NCBI RefSeq assembly: GCF_026627925.1
Contig: NZ_JAPNLE010000009.1
Span: 1,426,001-1,490,000 of the forward strand
Direction of reading: 5' to 3'
DNA: 64,000 nt
DNA from: Cupriavidus sp. D39
Lineage (GTDB): Bacteria; Pseudomonadota; Gammaproteobacteria; Burkholderiales; Burkholderiaceae
Part shown: positions 48,025 through 57,147 of the stretch, piece after piece
How the letters are laid out: each line of letters begins with the position of its first letter
How positions within the stretch are numbered: position 1 is the stretch's first letter
Program-made: the position numbers and the translations under genes
Notes under the pieces: model-generated
The model's database searches: none
Told to the model about the DNA's origin: nothing
What the model saw: the letters and a program-made list of their open reading frames with translations, nothing else

Positions 48025-49494
48025 CTACCGCATGGTGAACGGATTGCCGGAGCCCGCGCCGGTATTGATCCAGACGCTCTTGGTCTGCAGATAAGCCCGG
48101 ATCGCGTCGATGCCGTTCTCCCGCCCCAGGCCGGAGTCCTTGTAGCCACCGAATGGCGACATGACACTGACCGCCCGGTACGTATTCACCCAAACGGTGC
48201 CGGCCTGGATCTGCTCGGACATGCGGAACGCCCTGCCGATATCGCTGGTCCATACGCCCGCCCCGAGGCCGTAGCAGCTATCGTTGGCGATCGCTATCGC
48301 TTCGCGTTCGTCCTTGAACTTCAGGATGGACAACACCGGGCCAAAGACTTCCTCCCGCGCGATGCGCATCTGCGGGGTAACGCCGGTGAAGATGGTCGGC
48401 TCGACGAACCACCCGTCCCCGCACGACGCGGGCTGGCCGCCCAGCACCAAGTTGGCGCCCTCGTCCTTGGCAATCTGGATGTAGGAAAGCACCTTGTCAT
48501 ACTGCGCCGGCGTGGTAATGGGGCCGACCTGCGTCGAGGCGTTCATCGGGTTGCCAAGCTTTGCCGTCCTGGCCAGCGCCACCAGCTTGTCCACGAATGC
48601 ATCGTGGATGTCTTCCTGCAGCAGCAAGCGGGAACCGGCAATGCAGGTTTGTCCGCTGGCCGCGAAGATGCCCGAGACGGCGCCATTGACGGCATCCTCC
48701 ATGTTGGCATCGTTGAACACGATGTTGGGCGACTTGCCGCCAAGCTCCAGGCTGACATGCTTGAACTGCGCCGCGCACTGCTGGTTGATCACGCGGCCGG
48801 TGGCATCGGACCCCGTGAACGTGACCTTCCTGACCAGCGGATGCGTGACGAGCGGCGAGCCGACCTCCGCGCCGAAACCCGTCACGACGTTGAAGACGCC
48901 CGGCGCAAAGCCTGCCTCCTGGAACAGCAGCGCCAGCTCCAGCGCGGAAACGGAAGTGAATTCCGACGGCTTGACCACCACCGTGCACCCGGCGGCCAGC
49001 GCCGGCGCGATCTTCCACGCCAGCAGCATCAGCGGGGAATTCCAGGGCGTGATGGCGGCCACCACGCCCAAGGGCTCGCTGCGCGTGTAGTTGAAGTAGC
49101 CCTTCTTGTCGAGCGGGATGACCGTGCCCTCGATCTTGTCGGCCAGGCCGCCAAAATAGTAGAACCACTGCGGCAGGTACTTCACCTGCCCGCTCATCTC
49201 GGCGAGCAGCTTGCCGTTGTCCTGCACTTCGAACTCGGCCAGGCGCTCGGCGTCCCTGGCGATCAGGTCGCCGAGCCTGCGCAGCAACGCGCCACGCTGG
49301 GTGGCCGTCAGCTCCGCCCACGGTCCCACGCGGAATGCGCGATCGGCTGCGCTGGCCGCGCGGTCCACGTCGGCCGCCGTGCCGCGGGCAACCTCTGCCC
49401 AGGCTTTGCCGGTGAAGGGATTTTGGGTTTCGAACCAGCGACCGTCGCTTGCATTCACGAAGGTCCCGTCGATGAACATTTGATACTGCTTCAT
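48025..49494 (-). CDS. aldehyde dehydrogenase (NAD(P)-dependent)
   Basis: A 489-residue ALDH. WNSPLMLLAWKIAPALAAG is the cofactor region, VSLELGGKSPNIV holds the general-base Glu and FAASGQTCIAGSRLLLQ the catalytic Cys. It lies 79 nt past the ThDP decarboxylase subunit on the same strand. A decarboxylase releasing an aldehyde followed by its oxidation is a consistent two-step path; the aldehyde is unknown. Confidence 0.9.
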   Translation of the reverse strand: MKQYQMFIDGTFVNASDGRWFETQNPFTGKAWAEVARGTAADVDRAASAADRAFRVGPWAELTATQRGALLRRLGDLIARDAERLAEFEVQDNGKLLAEMSGQVKYLPQWFYYFGGLADKIEGTVIPLDKKGYFNYTRSEPLGVVAAITPWNSPLMLLAWKIAPALAAGCTVVVKPSEFTSVSALELALLFQEAGFAPGVFNVVTGFGAEVGSPLVTHPLVRKVTFTGSDATGRVINQQCAAQFKHVSLELGGKSPNIVFNDANMEDAVNGAVSGIFAASGQTCIAGSRLLLQEDIHDAFVDKLVALARTAKLGNPMNASTQVGPITTPAQYDKVLSYIQIAKDEGANLVLGGQPASCGDGWFVEPTIFTGVTPQMRIAREEVFGPVLSILKFKDEREAIAIANDSCYGLGAGVWTSDIGRAFRMSEQIQAGTVWVNTYRAVSVMSPFGGYKDSGLGRENGIDAIRAYLQTKSVWINTGAGSGNPFTMR

Positions 49495-49573
49495 GGCGCA
49501 ATGCTGTCCGGTTAGGTTGGAAGTGCAGGATGGATGCGCAGGATGGCAAGCTGCCGCGGCACGGCTGGGACGG

Positions 49574-50170
49574 CTAGAACGGCTCGAAGCCCAGATGCTG
49601 GCGGAACCGGTTCTTGACGAATACGCCGTCGCGCGGCGGCAAGGCGCGCTGGTGCTCCTCGGCGCCGATGCTCACCCGGGCCACGGTCATCCCGCCGGCG
49701 TTGCGGATCGCGTGCGCCAGCGTCTCGACTTCGTCGATGTCGAAGATCTCGAGCGTCGAAGCCACGCCGCAACCCTTGGCCACCTGCGCGAGGTTGGTGC
49801 CCAGGCTGGTGTGGCTTTGCTGCATGCCGGTCTCGCCAAAGTGCCCGTTATCCAGGATCACCACCGCGAGGTTCCTCGGGTTCTGCGCAGCGGCGGTCGC
49901 CAGGCTGCCGATGCCCATTAGTTGCTCGCCGTCGCCCGTGATGGCGATGACCTGCTTGTGCGGCTGTGCCACGGCCAGCCCGAGCGCCACCGAGGTGGAT
50001 CCGCCCATGGCGCCCCACAGGTAGAAATTGCTCGGCCGGTCGCCGGCGGCAAGGACGTCGTACGAGGGCGAGCCGAGACCGGTCACGACGAGCGCATCGG
50101 GAAACTGCCTGAGCAGCGCGGCAACGAAATCGCGGCGGTTGATCGCCGGCTTGGAGGTCGAGGTAGTCAT
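49574..50170 (-). CDS. ThDP-dependent decarboxylase, beta subunit (ComE/phosphonopyruvate type)
   Basis: A 198-residue protein containing the ThDP pyrophosphate/metal-binding domain: LWGAMGGSTSVALGLA, then GDGEQLMGIGSLATAA with the Asn of ILDNGHFGET, the GDG-N motif. It corresponds to the beta subunit of sulfopyruvate decarboxylase or the C-terminal part of phosphonopyruvate decarboxylase. It starts 4 nt after the alpha gene, so the pair is coupled. The substrate is a 2-oxoacid but not identified. Confidence 0.85.
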   Translation of the reverse strand: MTTSTSKPAINRRDFVAALLRQFPDALVVTGLGSPSYDVLAAGDRPSNFYLWGAMGGSTSVALGLAVAQPHKQVIAITGDGEQLMGIGSLATAAAQNPRNLAVVILDNGHFGETGMQQSHTSLGTNLAQVAKGCGVASTLEIFDIDEVETLAHAIRNAGGMTVARVSIGAEEHQRALPPRDGVFVKNRFRQHLGFEPF

Positions 50171-50174
50171 AGGT

Positions 50175-50708
50175 TCAGCGCACCCACTTTTTGCGGCCGA
50201 TGAGGCTTTGAGAGAGAAGAATCGCGACGCGTTGCCCGGCGTCGAATGCGGAAGACAGCCCCGCATCGACCAGTTCCGCAGCGTCCTGCGGCGAGTCCAC
50301 GCGGTACACCGTGATGCCCATCAGCTTGAGCGCCCCCTCGGTAGCCAGGCCCATCGGCCCCTGCCAGGGATTGAACTCGGCGTACTCGCCGCGCATGGTC
50401 ACGATGGTGAAGAACGGGAAACGGCAGCTTTCCAGCAGCGAGAACATGTTCACGCAGTTGCCCACGCCGCTGCTCTGCATGAGCAGCACCGCGCGCTCGC
50501 CGCCCAGCCACGCGCCGCTGACCACGCCGACGCCCTCTTCCTCGGTGGTGAGGACGATGTCGCGGATCTCCGGGTCGGCCTTGGCCCGCTGGATGACATG
50601 CGAGTGGCCGGCGTCCGGCACGTAGGCAACTTGGCGGACCCCGGCTTGCTTGATGACTCGGAAGATGTCTTCTTGCCAGGCAAGGGGCTCAGGATTTGGA
50701 TTTGTCAT
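50175..50708 (-). CDS. ThDP-dependent decarboxylase, alpha subunit (ComD/phosphonopyruvate type)
   Basis: A 177-residue Pyr domain. QEDIFRVIKQAGVRQVAYVPDAGHSHVI begins it, TTEEEGVGVVSGAWLGGERA provides the catalytic Glu that activates ThDP, and SSGVGNCVNMFSLLESCRFP follows. It pairs with the downstream beta subunit as in ComDE sulfopyruvate decarboxylase. The start at 50708 is preferred over 50777 because the latter would add AT-rich sequence lying over an inverted repeat. Confidence 0.85.
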   Translation of the reverse strand: MTNPNPEPLAWQEDIFRVIKQAGVRQVAYVPDAGHSHVIQRAKADPEIRDIVLTTEEEGVGVVSGAWLGGERAVLLMQSSGVGNCVNMFSLLESCRFPFFTIVTMRGEYAEFNPWQGPMGLATEGALKLMGITVYRVDSPQDAAELVDAGLSSAFDAGQRVAILLSQSLIGRKKWVR

Positions 50709-50756
50709 GGGAAGTGATCCAGGTAGGGGAACAACGCTGTTATCATAAAATTGAAT

Positions 50757-50789
50757 GGAATCATTTATGAAATACAATAATTTGATTCC
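50757..50789. promoter_or_regulatory. Inverted repeat GGAATCA-N19-TGATTCC in an AT-rich region
   Basis: Perfect 7-nt arms in an AT-rich block between the divergent decarboxylase alpha gene and a LysR gene. Its position and symmetry fit a LysR operator controlling both. Confidence 0.55.
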
Positions 50790-50853
50790 TCCATCAGTAA
50801 TTTGGATAGCCGGGCATCACCGGCCAACCATCAGGATCTCGCACCCCACGCCC

Positions 50854-51782
50854 ATGGACATCAAGCAACTTCGCGCCCTCCTGGCCATCGCCGAGACCGG
50901 CAGCGCCACCAAGGCCGCCGAGCTTCTTCGCATCGTGCAGCCGGCCGTCTCCCGGCATGTACGGCTGCTTGAAGAGGAGTTCGGCGTAGAGCTGTTCGAG
51001 CGCGAACGGCATGGCATGGTCCTGACCGACGCGGGCCGGACCCTGGTTGAGTACGGCCGCCGCGCACTGCGCGAGCTTGACCGGGCCAAGGCGGAGATCC
51101 AGCCGGTGGCTGGGACGATCTCCGGCACGGCGGCGCTCGGCCTGCTCCCCAGCACGTGCGAGCTGCTGGCCGCGGCGCTGGTCGCCACCGTGAAGGACAA
51201 GCACCCGCAACTGGTCATGCGGCTCAACGTGGGCTACGCGGGCAACCTCATGCAATGGCTTGAGTCGGGCGAGGTCGAGATCGCGCTGCTGTACGACATC
51301 AAGGCTTCCCCGGCCTGCAGGTCGAGGCGCTGCTCGACGAACAGCTCTGCCTGATCGGCCTGCCCGGCACCGTGCCCGCGGGCGCCGCGCACACCATCGA
51401 GAGCCTGCGGGACCTGCCGCTGGTGCTGCCCAATGCGCCGCACGGCCTGCGCACGGTGGTCGAGCATGCGTGTGCGGTAGCCGGGGTCTCGCTCACGGTC
51501 GCCGTCGAGACCAACTCCCTGAGCGTGCAGAAATCCCTGGTTGCCAAGGGCTTTGGCTATACGGTCCTGCCCAGCTCGGCGGTCTCCGAAGAACTGGAAA
51601 GAGGCACGTTGGCCGCAGCGCCGATCACCTCTCCCAACCTTTCCCGGCGCATCGTGCTGGCGCATCCGGCCACGCGCCGGATGTCGCCTGCCGCCAGCTT
51701 CGCCTCGGCGGAACTGGTCACGCTGATCAAGCGCCTGGTGCTGGGTGGCGCCTGGCCAGGGGCCACCTGGATTGGCGCGTAG
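50854..51782 (+). pseudogene. LysR-family regulator, frameshifted
   Basis: DIKQLRALLAIAETGSATKAAE and VQPAVSRHVRLLEEEFGVELFER are the HTH part. The frame continues to DIKASP and then degenerates, while the rest (GLQVEALLDEQLCLIGLPG to GGAWPGATWIGA) lies in another frame. One more C in CCCC at 51308-51311 restores SPGLQVEALL and 309 residues, the family length. It is divergent from the decarboxylase/ALDH operon and would regulate it. Confidence 0.85.
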
Positions 51783-51810
51783 CGCGGCCGGGCGCCGCCG
51801 AGGGCTGCAC

Positions 51811-52773
51811 TCAGTCCGCCTGGATGTTGCCCGCCTTGATGACCTCCGCCCAGCGGCGCGTCTCCGCCTGCACGAACCTGGCGGCCTGGTCCGGGCTGGA
51901 ATCCACCACGGGTTCCACGCCGATCTTTTCCATCCGCTCCCGTACTTCAGGGTCCTTGACGGCCTGTTGCAGGGCCGCGCTCAGCTTTTCGATCACGGGC
52001 GCGGGGGTGCCGCGGGGCACCATCACCATGTTCCAGATCGAGGTTTCATAGCTGGGAAAACCCGCCTCCTTCATCGTCGGGACCTTCGGCAGCACGCTCG
52101 AACGCGTCCCGGTCGTGACCGCGAGCGCCTTCAGGCGCCCGGCCTTGATCATGGGCGCGGAAGTGGAAACGGCATCGGTGATGAACTGCAGGTCGCCGGA
52201 CATCACGGACTGGATCGCCTGGCTCGCACCCCGGTAAGGCGCGTGGACGATGTCCAGGTGTTCCTGGTACTTCAGCAGTTCTACGGCCATATGCAGCGCG
52301 CTGCCCTTGCCCGCGGAGCCGTAGCTGTACTTGCCGGGGTGCTTCCTGATGTCGTCGACCAGTTCCTTTGCGGTGTTGGCTTTCACCGATGGGTTCACCG
52401 AGAGCACCATCGGCACGGCGGCCACGATCGACACGGGCACGACCGCGCCGCTGTCATAGGGAAGCGTCTTGTATAGCGACGCGTTGATGGCGTGCGAGCT
52501 GGTGCCGAACAGCAGCGTGTAGCCATCGGCCTTGCTCTTGGCGACGGCGTCGGTGGCAATGCTGCCGCCCGCGCCTGCCCGGTTCTCGACCACGATCGAC
52601 TGGCCCAGCAGCATGCCGACCTTGTTGGCGACGATACGCGCCACCAGGTCCGTGCTGCCGCCGGCGGCAAAGCCGACCACCATGCGGATGGGATGGTCGG
52701 GGTACACCGGCTGGGCGTGCGCGCCAAAGGCGACGAGCGCACCGATCCCGACTTGCACAATCAAGCGTTTCAT
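51811..52773 (-). CDS. Bug/TctC-family solute-binding protein
   Basis: A 320-residue periplasmic protein. The signal VQVGIGALVAFGAHA is followed by VYPDHPIRMVVGFAAGGSTD and VVENRAGAGGSIATDAVAKSKADGYTLL, the family loops, and HAPYRGASQAIQSVMSGDLQF. It converges with the LysR gene that borders the ThDP cluster and may deliver its substrate, which is inference. Confidence 0.92.
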   Translation of the reverse strand: MKRLIVQVGIGALVAFGAHAQPVYPDHPIRMVVGFAAGGSTDLVARIVANKVGMLLGQSIVVENRAGAGGSIATDAVAKSKADGYTLLFGTSSHAINASLYKTLPYDSGAVVPVSIVAAVPMVLSVNPSVKANTAKELVDDIRKHPGKYSYGSAGKGSALHMAVELLKYQEHLDIVHAPYRGASQAIQSVMSGDLQFITDAVSTSAPMIKAGRLKALAVTTGTRSSVLPKVPTMKEAGFPSYETSIWNMVMVPRGTPAPVIEKLSAALQQAVKDPEVRERMEKIGVEPVVDSSPDQAARFVQAETRRWAEVIKAGNIQAD

Positions 52774-52949
52774 GTCTCTTCCAGATTGTTATAGTGCGGG
52801 CCCGGCGGCAATCGCCAGACCCGTGGAGACGATGGTAGCCAGCGGGCAAGACAATGGTGAAATAGAAAATTACGCTGCTGCCATCAGCGAACTAGATGCC
52901 TGCAGTGCTGGCCCGGGCGCGCGCTGCTACCGCCCTGCCGCAGGCAAAC

Positions 52950-52988
52950 GCAAAAACGCCGCGCTGCGGCTGCAGGCGGCGTTCTTGC
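52950..52988 (-). terminator. Rho-independent terminator after the second Bug gene
   Basis: On the minus strand the GCAAGAACGCCGC / GCGGCGTTTTTGC stem carries a T run. It lies about 50 nt past the stop of the Bug gene that starts at 54047. Confidence 0.75.
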
Positions 52989-53039
52989 GATGACGGCGGG
53001 CCCTGGCCGGCCCGCGCTGGCACCCGTCATGCCATCTCG

Positions 53040-54047
53040 TTAGTCCGCTTCCACCTTCATCGTTCTCAGTAGCGGTTGCCATTTGTCGCTCTCCGCCTTG
53101 AGCCAGGTGTGCAGCCCTTCCGGCGTCTGCTTGTCGACTGGCACGACCTCGGCGCCGAGATCATCGAGCCGCTTCGCTACCAACGGGTCCTGCAGGCCCT
53201 TCTGCAGGGCTTTGGTCAAGCGCGCGGTGACGGCTGGCGGCGTGCCCTTGGGCGCGTAGACCCCATGCCAGACCTTCATGTCGAAACCCTTGAGACCGCC
53301 CTCCTGCAGCGTCGGCGCATTGGGTAGCGCCTTGATGCGCTTGGGCGTGGTCACGCCATAGAACCTGAGCCGGTTGGCATTGATATGCGGCAACGTCGAC
53401 GTGGTCTGGTCGCACAACAGGTCAACCTGCCCGCCAAGCAGCGCCGTAAGCGCCGGCCCGGTGCCCTGGTAGGGAATCGCGGTCATCTTCACATGCACCG
53501 CCTCCTCGAACAGCAGCCCGCACAGCTGGGATACCGCCCCCAGCCCAGCATTGGCCAGGGAGACCTTGTCCTTGTTCTGGGTGACGTACTTCACCAGGTC
53601 TTGCGCGGTGGCCGGGGGCAGGTCCTTGCGCCCGAGCAGCGTCATCGGGACATCCGCGACTTGCCCGATGTACTCGAAGTCTCTCAGCGGGCTGTACGAC
53701 AGCTTCTTGTACAGCGCGGGCGCCGTCGCCATCCCGTTGTGGTGGATCAGGATGGTGTAGCCATCCGGCTGGGCCCGCGCGACATAGGCCGCCGCGACGG
53801 TGCCGCCGGCGCCGAGGCGGTTCTCCACGATCACGCTCTGGCCAAGATCCTTGGACATCGCCTGCGCGAGTGCTCGCGCCACGACATCCGTCGGGCCGCC
53901 CGCCGAAAAGGGAACCACCAGCGTGACCGGCTTGGACGGGAACCCATCCGCGGCCATCGCGCCCGAGGCAAGCGCTGCCGCAAGCGGCCCGAAAACCATC
54001 CACTTCAACCCAGTGCCTACGTGCTTTATCGCGGTCATGCCAATCAT
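53040..54047 (-). CDS. Bug/TctC-family solute-binding protein
   Basis: A 335-residue periplasmic protein with signal FGPLAAALASGAMA, then DGFPSKPVTLVVPFSAGGPTD and VIVENRLGAGGTVAAAYVARAQPDGYT. The ligand region shows IPYQGTGPALTALLGGQVDLLCD. The start is taken at 54047, after GGAGACAACG; a second ATG lies at 54038. It is alone, divergent from a MarR gene, and followed by a terminator. Confidence 0.92.
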   Translation of the reverse strand: MIGMTAIKHVGTGLKWMVFGPLAAALASGAMAADGFPSKPVTLVVPFSAGGPTDVVARALAQAMSKDLGQSVIVENRLGAGGTVAAAYVARAQPDGYTILIHHNGMATAPALYKKLSYSPLRDFEYIGQVADVPMTLLGRKDLPPATAQDLVKYVTQNKDKVSLANAGLGAVSQLCGLLFEEAVHVKMTAIPYQGTGPALTALLGGQVDLLCDQTTSTLPHINANRLRFYGVTTPKRIKALPNAPTLQEGGLKGFDMKVWHGVYAPKGTPPAVTARLTKALQKGLQDPLVAKRLDDLGAEVVPVDKQTPEGLHTWLKAESDKWQPLLRTMKVEAD

Positions 54048-54309
54048 CGTTGTCTCCGAAACTCGTGCCGGCAAGCTGAGGCGCTTGCCTGTTCTAGGGT
54101 GCTGGCCGAAGGTTGCCGGATAAGCCCGCGCGAGAGAATCCGGATTATCTGAACGGGCCATACGACGTGGCCGAACGCGGGCCCGCCGCCGTGTAGCATT
54201 CGTCGCATTGATTGACGCCATGGCGCCGCTGGACTGTAATGCGGCTTCTCGCGTGAGAGCCTTGCCAGGCCACGCGATCACGAACATCCGATTCACCAGG
54301 GTCGCCTCC

Positions 54310-54906
54310 ATGCCAGCTTCCGTGCCAGCTTCCGTGCCAGCTACCAGCCGCCTGAACCAGCCGCAATCGATCGAGGACCTCCTGCTCTACCGCCTGAGCT
54401 GCCTGCTGGCGGATGCCGGCGGCATCGTGATCCGCTATTGCGAGGGCCAGTTCGGCATCACGCGCAGGGAATGGCGCCTGCTGGCCCTGCTGGGCGCACA
54501 GGGTGCGCCGCGTGAGATGAGCTCGTCCGAGCTGGCGCAACTGGCCCACCTGGACCGTCCCCGCGCCTCCCGCACGATCACCGCCCTGGTCGACAAGAAG
54601 CTGGTCAGCCGGGTGGCGCGGCCGGACGATGCGCGGCAGGTCACGCTGGCGCTGACCGCTGCGGGAGAGGCGCTGTACGGCGAGATCTTCCCGCTGACGA
54701 AACAGGTCAACCTGGAACTGCTGGATGCGCTGGAGGACAAGGAAGTGGCGCAGCTAGGTGACATGCTGGGGCGGCTTGAGCAGCGCTCGCGGCAGATGGC
54801 CGCGCGTGGCGGCCTGCCGCTCGCGGACCGGCGGCGTGGTGGCAGCGGGCGCAGCCGCCAGGCGCCGGCGCAGGGCGATGCGCAGGTGGCTGGAAATGGC
54901 AAGTAG
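54310..54906 (+). CDS. MarR-family transcriptional regulator
   Basis: A 198-residue winged-helix regulator. IEDLLLYRLSCLLADAGG is the dimer helix, ITRREWRLLALLGAQG and SSSELAQLAHLDRPRASRTITALVDKKLVSRV the DNA-binding part. The N-terminus contains a 12-nt triple repeat encoding PASVPASVPA, and the C-terminal 35 residues are basic. It is divergent from a Bug gene, whose expression it may control; the start is uncertain as the frame is open upstream to 54208. Confidence 0.82.
   Translation: MPASVPASVPATSRLNQPQSIEDLLLYRLSCLLADAGGIVIRYCEGQFGITRREWRLLALLGAQGAPREMSSSELAQLAHLDRPRASRTITALVDKKLVSRVARPDDARQVTLALTAAGEALYGEIFPLTKQVNLELLDALEDKEVAQLGDMLGRLEQRSRQMAARGGLPLADRRRGGSGRSRQAPAQGDAQVAGNGK
54311..54346. 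repeat. 12-nt tandem repeat TGCCAGCTTCCG, three copies
   Basis: Two perfect and one altered copy at the 5' end of the MarR gene, encoding repeated Pro-Ala-Ser-Val. Length variation would add or remove four residues without a frameshift. Confidence 0.75.
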
Positions 54907-54980
54907 CCCGCCTGCTTAGCGCCGGCAGCTTCATGCTCAAAGCCTGCTACCTGCGCAAGGCCTGAGCACGCGCGCCACGG

Positions 54981-55886
54981 TCAGCGCCGCGCCTCCCGCG
55001 CCGCGAATCGGGCCTCCAGCAGCGCGGCGAATTCCTCGGTGATCGCGGAGCTGGCCGACTGGCTGGGCAGCGCCATGCACACTTCCACCGGGCAAGCCGG
55101 CAGCAGCGGCAGCACGCGCAGGCCGTGCGCGAACACGTCAGCCACGTACGGATTCACGATGCCGATGCCGGCGCCCTGCGCGGCCATGCTGCAGATGGTC
55201 CCCGAATAAGTGGTCTCGATGGTGGCCGACGGCTCTACCTGCCACTGCCGCATGCCCCGCAGGAATGCCACATGCAGTTCGTCATCGGCGTTCAGCGTGA
55301 GCAGGAACTGGTTGTGCAGGTCGCGTACGTGAATCGTGGCGCGCCCGGCCAGCGCGTGGCCGGGATGCATGACGCAAACCGCGTTGGTGCGATGCATGAC
55401 GCGCACGTCGAAGTGGGGATCGTCGAGATGGCTGGTGGACAGCACCAGGTCATACTGGCCATTGAGCAGGCCCTCGCGCAGGTGGTGCCCGCCTACCGTC
55501 TGCAGATTGACGTGCACGTCCGCATGGCGGCGCGCGAACTCGCCGACCACTTGCGGCATCACCCCCAGCCCGAGTGACGGCGTGCAGCCGATCCGCAGCA
55601 CGCCGGTGCCGGACTTGCGCAGCACCGCCACGTCCTGCTCGATCCTTGCCAGCCCCATGAAGTGATGCTGCACGGTATCGAACAAGCGGCGCGCTTCCTG
55701 CGTTGGGCGTAGCCGCCCCTTCTGTGTATCGAACAGCTTGAGCCCCGCCGCGGCCTGCATCTGGGCCAGCAGCCGGCTCACCGAAGGCTGGGTCGTGTGG
55801 AGCATCGCTGCAGCCGCGGTGGTGGTGCCGGTCAGCATCACCGCCCGGAAGGCTTCGATTTCTCGGAAATTCAGGGTTCTCGCCAT
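54981..55886 (-). CDS. LysR-family transcriptional regulator (NocR/OccR-like)
   Basis: A 301-residue LysR protein. LNFREIEAFRAVMLTGTTTAAAAM and QPSVSRLLAQMQAAAGLKLFD form the HTH; the effector domain has LRIGCTPSLGLGVMPQVV. It is divergent from a Bug-propeller operon, with a perfect 17-nt palindrome between them that is likely its operator. Confidence 0.92.
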   Translation of the reverse strand: MARTLNFREIEAFRAVMLTGTTTAAAAMLHTTQPSVSRLLAQMQAAAGLKLFDTQKGRLRPTQEARRLFDTVQHHFMGLARIEQDVAVLRKSGTGVLRIGCTPSLGLGVMPQVVGEFARRHADVHVNLQTVGGHHLREGLLNGQYDLVLSTSHLDDPHFDVRVMHRTNAVCVMHPGHALAGRATIHVRDLHNQFLLTLNADDELHVAFLRGMRQWQVEPSATIETTYSGTICSMAAQGAGIGIVNPYVADVFAHGLRVLPLLPACPVEVCMALPSQSASSAITEEFAALLEARFAAREARR

Positions 55887-55953
55887 GGGAAAACGTCCGG
55901 ATCGATTAGACCCGCAAGATATACCACGACTGCATAGTCTCCCCGCGATAAAG

Positions 55954-55970
55954 CATTATTCAGAATAATG
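55954..55970. promoter_or_regulatory. Perfect 17-nt palindrome CATTATTC-A-GAATAATG
   Basis: A single-base-centred palindrome in the 168-nt space between the LysR gene (start 55886) and the Bug gene (start 56055). It contains an ATTAT-N5-ATAAT core, which resembles the T-N11-A LysR box, and is strongly AT-rich in a GC-rich setting. Confidence 0.65.
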
Positions 55971-56054
55971 TCGCTCCCCTACACTCGCCGCACGATCAAG
56001 ACGAACGCCGCCGCCGATAGCCGGGCCAGCGGCAAAAAAGAGGAGAACACACCG

Positions 56055-57047
56055 ATGAAGCGGAAGCTGCTGTTGAATGATGACTGGAAATCCTGCGTGG
56101 CCGCGGCCGTCCTGGGCGCCGCCTTCGCAGGTGGCGCGTTCGCGCAGCAGGGCTACCCCGACAGGACCATCCGTATCATCGTGCCGTTCAGCGCGGGCGG
56201 CAGCTCCGACATGCAGGGCCGCATGCTGGCGGACCGGCTGGGCCGGCTCTACAAGCAATCCGTGGTGGTGGAAAACCGTCCCGGCGCGGGCGGCCATATC
56301 GGCGGCAAGGCGGTGGTGGATGCGCCGACCGACGGCTACACCCTGCTGCTTGGCTCAATCGGCCTGCACGCCACCTACAACACCTACAAGAAGCTCAACT
56401 ACAACCCGGCCACGGACCTGAAGATCGTCACCGTGCTGGCCGAAATGCCGCATGTGGTCGTGGTGAACCCGAAGGTGCCGGCCAACAACCTGAAGCAACT
56501 CGCCGCAGCCGCGCGCCAGCGCCCGGACACGATGACATTCGGCTCCGCGGGCGTGGGGTCGTCGGTCCATATGATGGGCGAGCTCTACAAGCTCAACGCC
56601 GGCGCACCGCTGGTGCACGTGCCGTACAAGGGCAGCGCGGCAGCCATGACCGACCTGCTGGGCGGCCAGATCGACATGATGTTCGAGAATCCGCCGACCA
56701 CGCTGTCATACATCCGCTCGGGCAAGCTCAAGGCGCTGGCCGTCACCGGCAAGACGCGCTCGCCCGCGCTGCCCGACGTGCCGACGGCCGCGGAGTCCGG
56801 CTATCCGGGTTTCGTGGCGACGTCGTGGACCACCGTGGCCGTCAGCGCCAAGGTGCCTGACGCGATCGCCGACAAGCTCAACGCCGATATCCGGCAGATC
56901 GTCGCCACGCCCGAATTCCGCCAGGGCCTGCAGGAGCAAGGCATGACCCCCGTGGCCAACACCCGCGACGCCGCGCAGCGCTTCATCGCGACGGAAAAAG
57001 CGCGCTGGGACCAGGTCATCGCCAAGGGCAAGATCAGCGCGGAATAA
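56055..57047 (+). CDS. Bug/TctC-family solute-binding protein
   Basis: A 330-residue periplasmic protein. AAVLGAAFAGGAFA is the signal, followed by YPDRTIRIIVPFSAGGSSDMQGRML and VVVENRPGAGGHIGGKAVVDAPTDGYTLLL; PYKGSAAAMTDLLGGQIDMMFEN binds the ligand. The start at 56055 follows AGGAGAAC. It is followed by a propeller enzyme-like gene after 100 nt, so both may handle the same (possibly uronic or carbohydrate-derived) acid. Confidence 0.92.
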   Translation: MKRKLLLNDDWKSCVAAAVLGAAFAGGAFAQQGYPDRTIRIIVPFSAGGSSDMQGRMLADRLGRLYKQSVVVENRPGAGGHIGGKAVVDAPTDGYTLLLGSIGLHATYNTYKKLNYNPATDLKIVTVLAEMPHVVVVNPKVPANNLKQLAAAARQRPDTMTFGSAGVGSSVHMMGELYKLNAGAPLVHVPYKGSAAAMTDLLGGQIDMMFENPPTTLSYIRSGKLKALAVTGKTRSPALPDVPTAAESGYPGFVATSWTTVAVSAKVPDAIADKLNADIRQIVATPEFRQGLQEQGMTPVANTRDAAQRFIATEKARWDQVIAKGKISAE

Positions 57048-57147
57048 CGCGGAACAACGCGAAGTAGCGCGGAACAAAGCGGCGCGATACCAAGGCGGCA
57101 AACCCGCCTCGCGCCAGCATATCCAGTCTCAACGGAAACCCAGCTTC

